From Bolinopsis microptera (Eukaryota; Ctenophora; Tentaculata; Lobata; Bolinopsidae), in the NCBI RefSeq assembly GCF_026151205.1, contig NC_087074.1, positions 12,815,182 through 12,879,181 of the forward strand: DNA of 64,000 nt, read 5' to 3'. This document shows positions 35,401 to 47,646 of this stretch, in pieces (position 1 is the stretch's first letter; each line of letters opens with the position of its first letter). Made by a program: the position numbers and the translations under genes. Under the pieces are notes generated by a model. It worked only from the letters and a program-made list of their open reading frames with translations, was not told where the DNA came from and did not search any database.

Positions 35401-38400
35401 ATAAAGTTCTCTTAAATTTCCGGGGGGTCTGATACCTACCAGCGACCGTTTTTCTAAAATTAATCTGTCTTTGGTGAATTAAGCTGTTGGCTACAAGTCC
35501 TCAAGGAGTTATGTTGTAGCGTAGGGCATCGTGGTCGATATAAAGATCATAATTAGTATACGCCCAACCTTAATCAACGCTTAAACCTCCTGATTTCCCT
35601 GCCAAAGGAGAATGTAAACTTACCCTGCGATGCAGTTCGAATATACTCCTCAAATATCAGAGCTTCTCGAATGAGAATTGATTTGATTTCTGTTTTGTCC
35701 ACAGAATGAAAGGTCAAATCTTTCAGTTGTCTAGAATTCAATTATGCAATATGCAATATTCAATAAATCACAACTTAATTTAATATTTTCACCTTTTTGA
35801 CCTGTTAAATGACATGTCAAGCAGCTCGAGAGCCACCAATCCCAAACCACCAGGTCAAGTTAATATTCGCGGTCAGAATGACAGCTACCTTCAACCAATC
35901 TATCAGCTCACAGCTGGAACGTGCCATCATACTCCAGCTACCTTCAACCAATCTATCAGCTCACAGCTGGAACATGCCATCATACTCCAGCTACCTTCAA
36001 CCAATCTATCAGCTCACAGCTGGAACGTGCCATCATACTTCAGCTACCTTCAACCAATATATCAGCTCACAGCTGGAACGTGCCATTAAATACTCCAGCT
36101 ACCTTCAACCAATCTATCAGCTCACAGCTGGAACGTGCCATCATACTCCAGCTACCTTCAACCAATCTATCAGCTCACAGCTGGAACGTGCCATCGTACT
36201 CCAGCTACCTTCAACCAATCTATCAGCTCACAGCTGGAACGTGCCATCATACTTCAGCTACCTTCAACCAATCTATCAGCTCACAGCTGGAACGTGCCAT
36301 CATACTCCAGCTACCTTCAACCAATCTATCAGCTCACAGCTGGAACGTGCCATCGTACTCCAGCTACCTTCAACCAATCTATCAGCTCACAGCTGGAACG
36401 TGCCATCATACGCCAGCTACCTTCGACCAATCTATCAGCTCACCGCTGGAACGTGCCATCATACTCCAGCTACCTTCAACCAATCTATCAGCTCACAGCT
36501 GGAACGTGCCATCATACTTCAGCTACCTTCAACCAATCTATCAGCTCACAGCTGGAACGTGCCATCATACTTCAGCTACCTTCAACCAATATATCAGCTC
36601 ACAGCTGGAACGTGCCATCATACTCCAGCTACCTTCAACCAATCTATCAGCTCACAGCTGGAACGTGCCATCGTACTCCAGCTACCTTCAACCAATCTAT
36701 CAGCTCACAGCTGGAACGTGCCATCATACTATACTACAGCTACCTTCAACCAATCTATCAGCTCACAGCTGGAACGTGCCATCATACTCCAGCTACCTTC
36801 AACCAATCTATCAGCTCACAGCTGGAACGTGCCATCATACTCCAGCTACCTTCAACCAATCTATCAGCTCACAGCTGGAACGTGCCATCATACTCCAGCT
36901 ACCTTCAACCAATCTATCAGCTCACAGCTGGAACTCTCCACCTTAGTGTGGTACCACTTTATTTTCGATATACAACTTTCTAGAGATGGACGCTCTCAAT
37001 CTTGAGATATATTACATATTATTAATATGGTGTATATTACATTATGCACATGGCCGTCATGTGGACATGACTCTGTATTATACCTGTTACTTGTATGCAA
37101 TATCCCTTCATTCACCAGGCATCTGAGAGTTTTATATTATAAACCAGTTTTAATGCAAGTTTAATGCTTGCACAATGCACGCGGGCGGCGACATACCAGA
37201 TTAATCGAGAACTTTTAGTTAGGATATCACTTAACTTGATTATTATTACTTTCCTTAACCAACAAAATCAGACATCGACAATATTCTGTGCAGCCACTGT
37301 CATCAGTAAAACGGTCTGCACTCTGTCCAATCCAGCTGACAGAAGTCTCATTAAAGATCCCAAATCAACTTACGGTAGGTCGGAGATTACAATAATTAAA
37401 AGTGCAGTAACGAATGATATTTTGTTAAATATAAGTGATGTTCTGAGTGATTTTTTCATAAAATAGACCTTTTTTCCCATAAGCTTGTACGTGATCTGGC
37501 CACATTTTTAGCGTCCGAATCATAAAGTTCGATATTAATGGGCACAAGCTGCGCTGTATCAATCTATGAACAGCATGCACACAGCTACGATGTACATGGA
37601 TGTCATATGTACTTTGTTCTTCAACCTGTGATACTGGTAACAGCATCAAAAACAATTGCTGTCACAGCTCGTACCAACATATTATTACAAAATAACATTT
37701 CAATATTCTGACAATGTTGGTCACACTTTACATGTGTCAAGATCATATTAAGTGAAGTGTTCATTTTTAAGTGGAAAGGGAGTAAAATCATGATTTTTGA
37801 ATTATTTAACAATTATTGTGCAGGTAAAGAGAAGCCGCTGTTTGACAGAGCAAAGCAAGGTCACGTGATTAACACGGACAACTACTGTCAGATTTGTACC
37901 ACAACAGTGTTAGTCAACATTTAATTGTGTGACGACCGTTTGTTTGGGGACCGGTTTTTGGTACACCGGCCAATGTTCACAAAATCATATGATACATAAC
38001 AATATAATTTTATTTAATATACGCACGAATACTGAATATGAGAATTGAAAATTATGATGTAACCTTTATCGTTATCGACCGTATTATTATATTATTATAT
38101 AATATAATATTCATGATATGAGTGTTGATATAAGTGTTGATTGAGAGCAACATATTTTGTCAGTATATTCTGAAAAATTGTAGAAGATTGTTGAAAATTG
38201 AAGAAGATTGTACTTCACAGTAATTCAAGTAAGATATGAGGATATGAGAGGTGACCACTAACTCATCTTTCAGAGACGTGTCCAGCAGACACTGTTCACA
38301 GTGCCAGAAGTGTATTCTGAGGTTTGACCACCACTGTGATTACATTAACAACTGTGTGGGTCGTCGGAACTACAAGTAAGTTAGCCAACATGTCAACGTG

Positions 38401-41400
38401 ATTAATTAATTAATTAATAATAGTATGTTAGGGTAGAGCGTTGAGAGTAATGTGGAATTATGTATGACTATATCATCAGTTGCATGCGATCTATTATTTT
38501 GCGGTGATAGAAATGAATTGTTGAAGAGCCTTCCTATACCGATCGAGTACCTCTGGAATGAAACATCTACATTATTAATGAAAATAGCAATACTGATAAC
38601 TACGATATGTTATCCCTGAACCAACACGATGGACATATTAGCGACAAGAGAAACTAAAGGTTATAAGTTTATAGTTACAATATTACCATCATATGGCTCT
38701 TACTTGACCACTTGCCTCTATAATATTTCAAATAATTAAAAAAGTCTCATATCTTTACGAGCTTGTAAATAAGTAAAACCAATAACGTTTATATCAATAT
38801 GATGGATATGTAGATTAAGATAGCAAACTATTCTTCCCATTGAATAAGCCTCTGATCATAGCTTCTGTTTTAGTGTTTAATTGTCGCTGACTTTGTTCCT
38901 TCAGTTGTCTCCATCTCTTTTCCCCTTTTTGATATCACCTTATTCACCAGCAGACATACGCTCATAATTGAAATCCAGAAATTCACAAAGCATCAGTTTC
39001 TTCGTCTTCTTGTTGTGGGTTCCAAAGACGATGACTCTGCCTGGTGTCAGCCAGCCTCCGACCCCACACATAGCATCACTCATACTACTTTTCACATTCA
39101 CCTCGTCACCAATGACGTAGTCCCTTCCAGCGTCCCGGTGTACTTTCGTAACTACAGCAACAGCTGCCGCTTTTTGTGAGTACAGAGCTCCTGGGTTTTC
39201 CCATACTCTATTTCGTCCCAGAGGTTTCTTCTTAGCGGGTTTTGAGTGCAAGACTTTTTGTATCCGCACTTCGATGATGCTCTCTTTTGGATCACGGTCA
39301 TACGGGTTACTTCCCATGTAGCAGGAGCAGGTAGCTCCTAACTGGAGTAAACACGCTAACAGTATCACTAGCTTCATCCTAGTAGTGATAAATTGTTAGT
39401 GGTAAACTGACAACTTCAAATCTGTACAAACATAGAATATATTATGTAGTGTTTAATTTGACTAGATAAAAAATCTGTATAAACCGTGATGTTATCATAG
39501 CATAGCATAATTTACACATTAAAAATAGAATATACAATATACAATGATGGTAAAAGTAGGAGTTTAAAACGTGGTAAATATAAAAGTTTTAGAAAATGAT
39601 AAACAATTTAGATGTATCAAAGGAAACTTGAAGAAGCAACAGAGGAATGTTAACCCAACCAAAGGAATTGAAGCTGGTTAAATTCCTAAACTCAAACCGA
39701 GTTAATTTTTTGATGATTTCATAAAGAGATAAGAAGATAATTTGATTTAGAAAATCGTTGCCTGCGTTGCTAGGAAAGGTTATCTTCCGGTAAACTTCAT
39801 CATCTCGTCCGTGTTAGATTTATTAGATTAACGATTAAGGGTGATCAGTTGAAATCAGTCCCGGATATACTTTTTATAAATTACCTGATGTTTCAACGGA
39901 AAAAATAGAGTTTTAAATATATGCCCAGATTTATTAGTGTTCAATAATGCACCATGTAATAATAAATGTCCTAGCCAACTAGAACTGTACCTCAATTTGT
40001 GTTGGTTCTTGTCTGTTACAAGCGAGATCTTACTTTTTGATTAGAGACTGGGTAAAGAATACAGATGCTCCCTCCAGAGGGTCTCTTATAAATCAAATAG
40101 ACCAGCTCAATAACCTTAACTGGTGCTCACTACCTGGTGCTCTCCGGTATATCCTGCGCGGCACGTGTTTCATTCATTTCATTATTTTTAACATCTCCAT
40201 CTGGTACACGTGATGAGCAATATGCTGTGATGAATGTCTGCGTGGGACGCTTACTTGGCTAGAAATTCTCAAATAAATGATAGCACCAACACGATACGCC
40301 TCCTCTGGGTGCCATGATTATTACTGTACTGTAATTTTCTGATTTGCTGTGCCAGCCGTTACCGCTGTAACTTAGCCAGACCGGGAGTATATCCTGGCGC
40401 GAGTCCAATCCGAGCATCTGTTTTAGTTTTAGGGTCGCCATGGAGGGGTGTTGATAAAGAGTACTTTTTCTCAAAGTAGCGCAAGACGTGGTATTGTTCT
40501 GTGCTCAATCCTTGCATTATAGCAACCTCATAGGTGTTAGCTCTTCAATAGAATGGGTGTCAAACCAGACAGTGATCATTGTTAGAGGGTTTAACCTACC
40601 AGCCTAGACATTCTTCCGCCTATAAGATTAGTTTGGTGTAATACGACCTCGTCTGATTTGATAATTGATTGCAACCGGTACAGGATGCCAACTAACCATT
40701 ATGATATTATAATATTAAGAATTACAGTCGGAGCATCTGTTGCTGGATCAGGCAAAAGTTTCCCAACCGTAACAAACACTTCTCTCAGGTACTACATAAC
40801 CTTACTGATGTCTGCCTCAATCTACAGTCTCATAGTTTTCACCAATATTCTCTACATCATTTACCACTTCTGCTTCATGGAGACGCAGTTCTTCAAAATT
40901 CTAGGTAAAATAAATATTGAATATTTTAACGTTCAGGGAGCTGATTGTGACAAATTGATTTAGGGTTTTCTCAAACAACTTGACAAGATGTCTAATTCTT
41001 TAATGTCAGTGCAATGGTTGATTTTGAAGTTATAGTCACATTAAAGCTATAAAGTTATTAAGCTATAAAGTTATTAATATGTATGAATATTGCGTTCAAT
41101 CATCAAATTTGAGATTCCCACCGACTCGTTAGTCACCTTTGACATAAAAATCAGATTTCTTTTTCGCCCTCTGAAGCATTTTGCTTCAACTATTTTAGGA
41201 CTCAAGAATTAAATAGGGGTATTTATCTTCCGTTTATGTCGAAAATATATATTACAAATTAAAATTGCTGATGCCAAAGCAATTCAATTTAAAATTTGAA
41301 TTTAATCGATTTTCGATTACAGTTGATATTGAAACTAATGTCAAAGAAGCTAATAGCGATCATGATATAGACTGTAAACAATGAATATTTTAATATTTAT

Positions 41401-42543
41401 TAAAAATGATATAAACTATGCACAAATGGATCAAATTCATTAAAAAAGAATTAAAAGTCATTTACAAATACAATTCTAATTCGATCTCCTGCACACGATA
41501 TATTGAGTATGTAGACCATTGCCTAACTTGTTCACACAGCCAAAAATCCTCATGAAGGCATCTTCATTATCGTATTACCAGGTTAAATCAAGTAACGAAA
41601 TTAACAAATAAAACGAAACCTTTGAAGAACCCTTACACTGCTGCAGCTGCAGAGATCATTATAGTAATGTTTTGAGTGGCAACGAACCGTAGCAACAAGA
41701 ATTGGATACTTTTTGGAACACGCGAAAATAATTATTAATATTAAAGTTTTCACTATCGCTTCGCAGTGTAACAAGACGCGCGCGCGCGAACCTACAATTT
41801 ATGAATTTAATGGTTAGCCGGTCACATACTGTGTAACACATGTGCAAACTAAAATTTGTAAAACTAAAACTTTGTCTTTAGTTCAGATCCGACATAATAT
41901 TATCTGACAACGTAGAAATAATGATCAGCTAAGATCTACAATAAACTCAGAAATTCTCAGGTCGTGACCATCCTACGATATTTGGTTACAAAGTCTCCAG
42001 TGCTACAATAATATCGCTTCTAGTCATCTTTTTAGTGCTAGCTGTTATTGCCTTCATCTGGTCTCAAATCTCTGCAGACTTCATCTTTATCTTATTTGGC
42101 ACGGCTGGACAACGTGGGATTATTATGTTAGACCCAAAGCTGAGCGGGAACAGCATTCCTATTGGAAATACGAGGTAAGTTAAATATATAAAATTGGACT
42201 GCAGTCGACACATCAATATTTTTCAAACAAACGTCCCTTACTGAATAGCTCCGTTCTCTCTAAACCGAAACCGCTCAGAATTTCTAAAAATAGCACTGGC
42301 TCGTAGAAAAAAAAGCAGAATGTGCACAGTCACAGTGCAGTGATCACCCCTAATCACTACCACTCAACTCAGGCGGAACGAGATGGTAGAGTAGAATTCT
42401 CGGTAACAGAGGTGTCAACCGCTCCCACTTCAACCACAGACCTCGAACTAAAGACCAACTCCGGGCGGAAACTGTCTGAGAAATTGTGCAAAGTTTTGCA
42501 GCCGGACAACAAAACAAGTCCGATGCCACCGCATACTGTCTAG
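32407..42543 (+). CDS. ZDHHC1/11-like protein S-acyltransferase
   Basis: Eight exons join in phase: 32407-32466, 32674-32769, 37272-37374, 37824-37908, 38274-38375, 40789-40904, 41961-42174 and 42330-42543 (an acceptor at 42336 would also keep phase), giving 329 residues. The start [20 protein letters not shown] matches the NGWSWPLHPLQ region of ZDHHC1/11. Predicted membrane spans lie at about 21-52, 53-70, 150-176 and 200-230. The TM2-proximal NPADRS matches the family DPAD. The zinc-binding domain is C108-x2-C111-x9-H121-C122-x2-C125, with catalytic DHHC at 133-136 and NNCVGRRNY after it. The family palmitoylates cysteines of membrane proteins, usually at Golgi or ER. The tail (from about 260) is hydrophilic and unrecognised. 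The terminal acceptor has a poor pyrimidine tract and is the least certain junction. Confidence 0.85.
33003..33052. repeat. 9 bp microsatellite
   Basis: About five copies of AACCGTAGT with minor variants, in intron 2 of the ZDHHC gene. Confidence 0.85.
34878..34914. repeat. 10 bp tandem repeat CAAATGTGAC
   Basis: Three to four head-to-tail copies of CAAATGTGAC in intron 2 of the ZDHHC gene. Confidence 0.85.
34966..35022. repeat. 10 bp tandem repeat GATTATGTCG
   Basis: Five copies of GATTATGTCG, one with GATCATGTCG. Confidence 0.85.
35170..35245. repeat. 10 bp tandem repeat AACTGACAGG
   Basis: Seven copies of AACTGACAGG with A/C and G/A variants; the third 10 bp array within 400 bases. Confidence 0.85.
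35881..36935. repeat. 53 bp satellite array in ZDHHC intron 2
   Basis: About 20 copies of a 53 bp unit beginning CAGCTACCTTCAACCAATCT and containing TCAGCTCACAGCTGGAA. Since 53 is not divisible by three, all three plus frames stay open and cycle through the same peptides, so the long ORFs (398, 341 and 282 codons) are artefacts. Copies differ mainly at CATCATACTCC, CATCGTACTCC or CATCATACTTC, which recur in a three-unit order in places. Confidence 0.95.
37936..38060 (-). mobile_element. LINE 3' end fragment in ZDHHC intron 4
   Basis: GTTTGTTTGGGGACCGGTTTTTGG, then the CCGGCCAATGTT and ACATAACAATATAATTTTAT segments, match 6921-7030, the 3' terminus of the LINE at 6925-9691. Only this end is present, as expected of a severely 5'-truncated insertion. 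Confidence 0.8.
38940..39377 (-). CDS. TIMP/netrin-module (NTR) secreted protein
   Basis: A single uninterrupted 145-codon frame. Residues 1-16 form a signal peptide, and predicted cleavage leaves C17-S-C19 at the mature N-terminus, the CxC arrangement by which TIMPs chelate the metalloproteinase zinc. C104 sits in MCGVGG, like the VCGV of TIMPs, and C131 in LMLCEFLDF, like the TLCDF of TIMPs, so the two disulfides C17-C104 and C19-C131 are predicted. The third N-domain disulfide and the whole TIMP C-terminal domain are absent, so this is a single-domain form. The gene has no introns and lies antisense inside intron 5 of the ZDHHC gene. Metalloproteinase inhibition is inferred; other NTR proteins lack it. 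Confidence 0.8.
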   Translation of the reverse strand: MKLVILLACLLQLGATCSCYMGSNPYDRDPKESIIEVRIQKVLHSKPAKKKPLGRNRVWENPGALYSQKAAAVAVVTKVHRDAGRDYVIGDEVNVKSSMSDAMCGVGGWLTPGRVIVFGTHNKKTKKLMLCEFLDFNYERMSAGE

Positions 42544-42855
42544 TTTGCAACTATAATATACAACCAAACTAGGATTTTAATGAGTGTTTTGTTTCAGTTG
42601 TGTTAAATGATCATATTATGTTTTTTGTGGTTTTTCGGGTAAATCATGATACACTTTTAAGGTAATTTCGAAACTATACATATTTTTGATTATTATAGCT
42701 GGATATTAAACTATTATAATTATTAAAAACTGCAGTCGTACTTGACTCTCAATGAATTTCGAGCTAAAATTCCAGATTAGAATGATTATTATTAAATTTA
42801 GTTCCTGGTCTTAATTCGTCTGATGCCTAAAGCTTTGAAATTAGAACTTGAACCA
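42544..42855. other. ZDHHC 3' flank
   Basis: AT-rich; no gene. A polyadenylation site was not identified with confidence. Confidence 0.4.
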
Positions 42856-45341
42856 TTAAGGGGGGGGGGGGGGGGTTCACCCTGATTTTTTTGTGAAACT
42901 TGGTTTCGAGATAGCAGTTGACCAACAAACTAGGACCAGTGACCGAACTTTTGAGGGGGTCCCGGACCCTAACCGCGAAACGGTGCCCGCGGGGCAGCCA
43001 CGCCCATATTTGGTCCAAATTAGGCCCAATTTAGCCAAATACCCTGAACATGCCCAAAATCCAGATTTTAGGTGCTCTACTTGTAGCTAGTGGTTCCCTG
43101 AACTCGTATATGAATTTTCATCAAGATTGGACAAAAAATGAATGAGTTATGAGCAAAAAACCATATGACCATATTTGGGCATACGCACCAAATTTGATCG
43201 ATTTTGGCCCATAAATTGGGCCAAATTAGCTGTCTTTCCGAAAAGGTATAACAAATTTAGTACTGTGAAAATTCTCACAGTCTCTAGAAAACAATGGTAC
43301 AAAAAATTTTAAAATCCGAGCAAGTTTATTTATATCGTGCACCCCCTAGTACCTTACAAGACATATTTATAACGTACGAAATGTGGCGGTTTTCCGAAAA
43401 TTTCGCCATATTTTCGGACCGCCAAAATTTCGGTCGTCGTAATAGAATCCGTCGCATTATCTTTTAGCTTATTTCAATGACTGTGCCTTCACTGCTTTAT
43501 TTTGTTTCTAAAAAGTAATATCAAGTAAAATAAATAAATAAATTCTGGCATCTTGGGACAAATTATTACCACACCAATGACGAATTGAATGTCAAGCAAT
43601 ACAGTTTAAATTTGCATTAAAATACATGTATGTGCTAACATGAAAGTCTTACAGTCTTAATACAGACTAAGTTTGAACATGATTTTACCGAATTTCAGAA
43701 ATTTCCTTACTGCTTACTGTCACAAAAATGATAAAAAATACCCTTATTTTCTGTGACGTCCGAAATTTGACGGTTTTTGTTCAATTTCGCCATATTTTCG
43801 GACCGCCAAAATTTCGGTCGTCGCAAATTGGTCCGCCACAAAAAAGTCTTGTAAGGTAGATGGTCTCCGGATAAGGTTATGGAACTGCAAACCGGGGAAA
43901 TATCCGGAGAAAAATCAGTAGACGATCTCCGTCTAATAATTTGGCATAATATCCGCTATGGAACTGGGGGGTCACGCCGTAGAGTCTTACGCCGTAAAGT
44001 CCCGGACCCGTATAAATATAATGACCGTTGTAATGACCGCTGTAATGACCGCCAGTCTAACTTTAATTCTTTTCAGGTGTCACTGCATCTGGACCGACTA
44101 TAGCAAGCGACGGCATTGCTGCAACCCTTACTTGCAGCCTGTCGGATGTCAGTGCCAGTATGAAGTTAGCCATGACTTCTGGAGCAGTCAAGTGGAAGGG
44201 TGGTGATATAAGCGGCGACTCATTCATTTTTTGATTGGACAAAAAATGAATGAGTTATGAGCAAAAAACCATATGACCATATTTGGGCATACGCACCAAA
44301 TTTGATCGATTTTGGCCCATAAATTGGTCAAATATCAATATTTTTGAATAAAACCAACTTTATATGGAAGGTAAGCCTATACTACACATTATCTATGATT
44401 ATCAGCTCTGTATCTACCTAACAGTGGATTCTGTATTCAAATAATCGCAAAAAATGAACAAAATTGCCCATATCTCAGTTCGCGATATTTGCAAAACTGA
44501 CTTCGCTCAAAACAATAGAACTCAATAGGGTTTCAATATTTTTTCATGAAATTTTCAGAATCAACGTAGAATTGTCTCATGACCTTAAGTTTTGGGACAG
44601 AATTTTGAGTTAGGCCTTTAAAAAAATTTGGCGGCCAAATTCCAAAATTTGCACTGCTAAATTTAGAATTTGGCCGCCAAATTTTTTTAAAGGCCTAACT
44701 CAAAATTCTGTCCCAAAACTTAAGGTCATGAGACAATTCTACGTTGATACTGAAAATTTCATGAAAAAATATTGAAACCCTATTGAGTTCTATTGTTTTG
44801 AGCGAAGTCAGTTTTGCAAATATCGCGAACTGAGATATGGGCAATTTTGTTCATTTTTTGCGATTATTTGAACACAGAATCCACAGTTAGGTAGATACAG
44901 AGCTGATAATCATAGATAATGTGTAGTATAGGCTTACCTTTCATATAAAGTTGGTTTTATTCAAAAATATTGATATTTGACCAATTTATGGGCCAAAATC
45001 GATCAAATTTGGTGCGTATGCCCAAATATGGTCATATGGTTTTTTGCTCATAACTCATTCATTTTTTGTCCAATCTTGATGAAAATTCATATACGAGTTC
45101 AGGAAACCACTAGCTACAAGTAGAGCACCTAAAATCTGGATTTTGGGCATGTTCAGGGTATTTGGCTAAATTGGGCCTAATTTGGACCAAATATGGGCGT
45201 GGCTGCCCCGCGGGCACCGTTTGGCGGTTAGGGTCCGGGACCCCCTCAAAAGTTTGGTCACTGGTCCTAGTTTGTTGGTCAACTGCTATCTCGAAACCAA
45301 GTTTCACAAAAAAATCAGGGTGAACCCCCCCCCCCCCTTAA
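42856..45341. mobile_element. Giant TTAA plus G-tract palindrome, interrupted
   Basis: The outer ends are TTAAGGGG(G)n-TTCACCCTG and CAGGGTGAA-(C)n-CCTTAA. The right half (about 44660-45341) is continuous. The left half is split into 42856-43219 and 44233-44650 by about 1 kb of foreign sequence. The palindrome centre is near 44652-44658 (GCACTG between TTGGCGGCCAAAT arms). A 94 bp segment starting GATTGGACAAAAAATG is present at both edges of the interruption. Mirrored open frames at 42893-43090 (+) and 45110-45307 (-) are palindrome artefacts. Confidence 0.85.
43350..43858. mobile_element. 509 bp TACCTTAC-type MITE
   Basis: The ends TACCTTACAAGAC and GTCTTGTAAGGTA are inverted repeats. The block TTTCGCCATATTTTCGGACC followed by GCCAAAATTTCGGTCGTCG occurs near both ends in direct orientation. 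It lies inside the interruption of the giant palindrome. Confidence 0.85.
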
Positions 45342-46632
45342 GTATAGTGATCTTTTTAAATCTTCCGCTGACATATTTTGGGAAAGTAAACTGTAAATCT
45401 TTTAAAGGATATATTAAACGATACTCATCCCAAAGTCTCACTCTCCATAATTATACTGCAATCTAAATCAAAATGAATGCATATTTAACTTATTGCACCT
45501 TCGTCACTGGTCTTAAGTGACACTTCAGCTTCTTCCTCGCTCAAATACTCTATCCTGCCGAGGGGTTATATCGCGTGCGTCATTTTGAAACAGATAACTC
45601 TGCCTTATTTCATAATTATTTACCAAGAGAGGGATGGTTAGGCGGTTTTGTAAGCTCACTAACGTGTAGCTCAAGTGGTGACTCTTATTGTCTGGAATGT
45701 TTGTGACGTCACAAGTTTGTCTGCTTTAGATTGACGCACGGGTGACGCTTTCTATTGGAGAGATTGTGGTTTTATTGGGAAGAGTTCTCACCAAAGCACC
45801 ACAAGGCATATTAACAGAATTTTACCAAGATATGAAATGAGGACGTTTTGATTTCTCAAATATGAGTGATATGACACTTAATTTGAGTGAGTGAAGTTTA
45901 AGAGCCTTACAGTAAGAGCCTTAGGGCTTAGCCCCTTACATCGCTTAAAGAGTGAAGTCTTCGTCAGTTCATAAAATAATACATTTTTTTTTTCAAACTC
46001 GTTAGTTTTGCATAAGTTAAAATGGGCGATGATATATCATTTATTTTACAGTTTCATTATTCACAAATATGTATGTATTTGTAATTAATTGTTTTCTGAT
46101 CAAATATGTGTTTCAGATCAAATATGTTTTGCTGGCAAATAAACATATTGCCAAAATTAACAATCACACAGTAGTGATTTTCAAAGCCAAGAAAATCATC
46201 ATATTATACCAAATATATCCAATCTCGATATCGTCTCGGAATTAAATACTTCTCATTGGTGTCACTGTGCAATCTTATAATTACGAGAAGGGTTCTGGTC
46301 CCATACAATCAGCACGAATAACAGAAATATCAAACTTTTATTATTCTTAAAAGGAGAAACACCTTTTCCATTAGATATCAGTTCAACACTTTTAAACAAG
46401 ATATCCACAAAAAAACAATCCTCTAGATATTTTAGGTGTATAAGCTGACATGTTTTTAATTGCTTGGGTTGCTCAAGCTACGTTGCTGCTACGCTAATGG
46501 GTGGTGTTTAATTCACCATAATTCACTGAAGCTAAACTATAGCTTGGATTATGATTTTAATCGTCTTCTGTTCACAACAGTTCAGATTTAGTCATCAATA
46601 AAAGGCTGCTCTCCGTAAATGAAAAGTAACTT
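45342..46632. other. Intergenic, no gene seen
   Basis: No recognisable coding or RNA gene. AAGAGCCTTA is duplicated near 45901-45925. Confidence 0.45.
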
Positions 46633-47646
46633 CTAGACTGGCGAGGAGGCATTTGAGAGTGCTGTCTCTGTGAGAATCTTTGCTGTTTTAGCAATTTCAC
46701 TGTCACTATTGTCAACTTCTACCACTTCTGTTTCCTGGAGATAAGAAAAGTTACTTTTATGGAAAATCTTAAATTTCGTAGTTTGAGAGTTGAAACCACT
46801 CGAAAGAATTTTTCAACTTAACAACTTTATTTTTGATTCAATTGGATTTACTCGGATCAGCTTAAATTAAACTTTTACCTTTTCTGGTATCTCAGAATAG
46901 AACCTGTCTAGACCCTGCTAAATATCCTCCACTCCATTATTATAAGATTATAGCATGATTTTAAAACTTCATTATAATTCTAAAGGTCACCTGTTCCTTT
47001 GGTGTTGCTGCAGCGTTTTTGATGACAGAATCTGTTAGTTCCCTGGCAAGTTCTGATAGCTGTTCATTTACCAAATCCTCTGGGGTAGGTGCCATGTCTG
47101 GAGTGGATTCCCTGTCTGGAGTGGATCGGAGTTTAGGTGACTTGGGTCCTTCTTCGCTATGTGCAGCTGAAATGGTTTAAGTTGTAAACAAAAAATACTA
47201 AATTAGGTGAACAGTAGCTGGTATATTTTACCGGTACATGGAATCAAAACGACCAGCTAGTATATGTTTATAATCACTGTACATAATACCGATACCATGT
47301 ACATAATACCAATAATGAAATGACTTAAAAACAACATACTGGAGAGAACTTTGTGGTAAAGGGCCTTAGCGTCCTCGTCAAGTTCACTCTCAGCAGTGCT
47401 GAGATCCTCCGACAGGATCAGTTTGTCATCAGGGTGGCACGCCAGAGCATCTTCCGGACTTTGCTTATCGTAGTACACAACTTCAGGAGACGACTTGAAC
47501 TTTACCTCCTTTGAATCGGGCTTCTCTGAACTGAGATTCGGCAGGTAATAAGTGAAGTAATGATTGCGTGCGAGGGTGGTTCTGTGTGCTTCATTGATAT
47601 TTTGGAAAGATCCAAGGTTTTGAGGTGTTATCGGCTTAATGCTCAT
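46633..47646 (-). CDS. Small acidic protein with amphipathic helices, unrecognised
   Basis: Three exons join in phase: 47340-47646, 46991-47166 and 46633-46734, giving 194 residues. The ATG at 47646 has an in-frame stop 15 bases upstream, so it looks like a true start. The protein begins MSIKPITPQNLGSF, has a Ser/acid middle (SEDLSTAESELDEDAKALYH), a Pro/Ser/Thr segment with two RESTPD-like repeats, and two amphipathic helices (QLSELARELTDSVIKNA and IAKTAKILTETALSNAS). These helices have the hydrophobic spacing of PKA RII-binding sequences, but that is only an idea. It shares strand and composition with the gene upstream and could be its 3' part if an exon was missed. Function unknown. Confidence 0.6.

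Noticed and set aside
35809-37005. 398, 341 and 282 codon frames over the 53 bp array
   Set aside because: All three frames give the same cycling peptides because 53 is not a multiple of three; they lie inside an intron of the palmitoyltransferase gene.
40259-40474. 71-codon minus frame between ZDHHC exons 5 and 6
   Set aside because: No signal peptide, domain or splice support; composition fits chance.
42893-45466. Mirrored 60-90 codon frames in the giant palindrome
   Set aside because: Same peptide on opposite strands; palindrome artefact with no family match.
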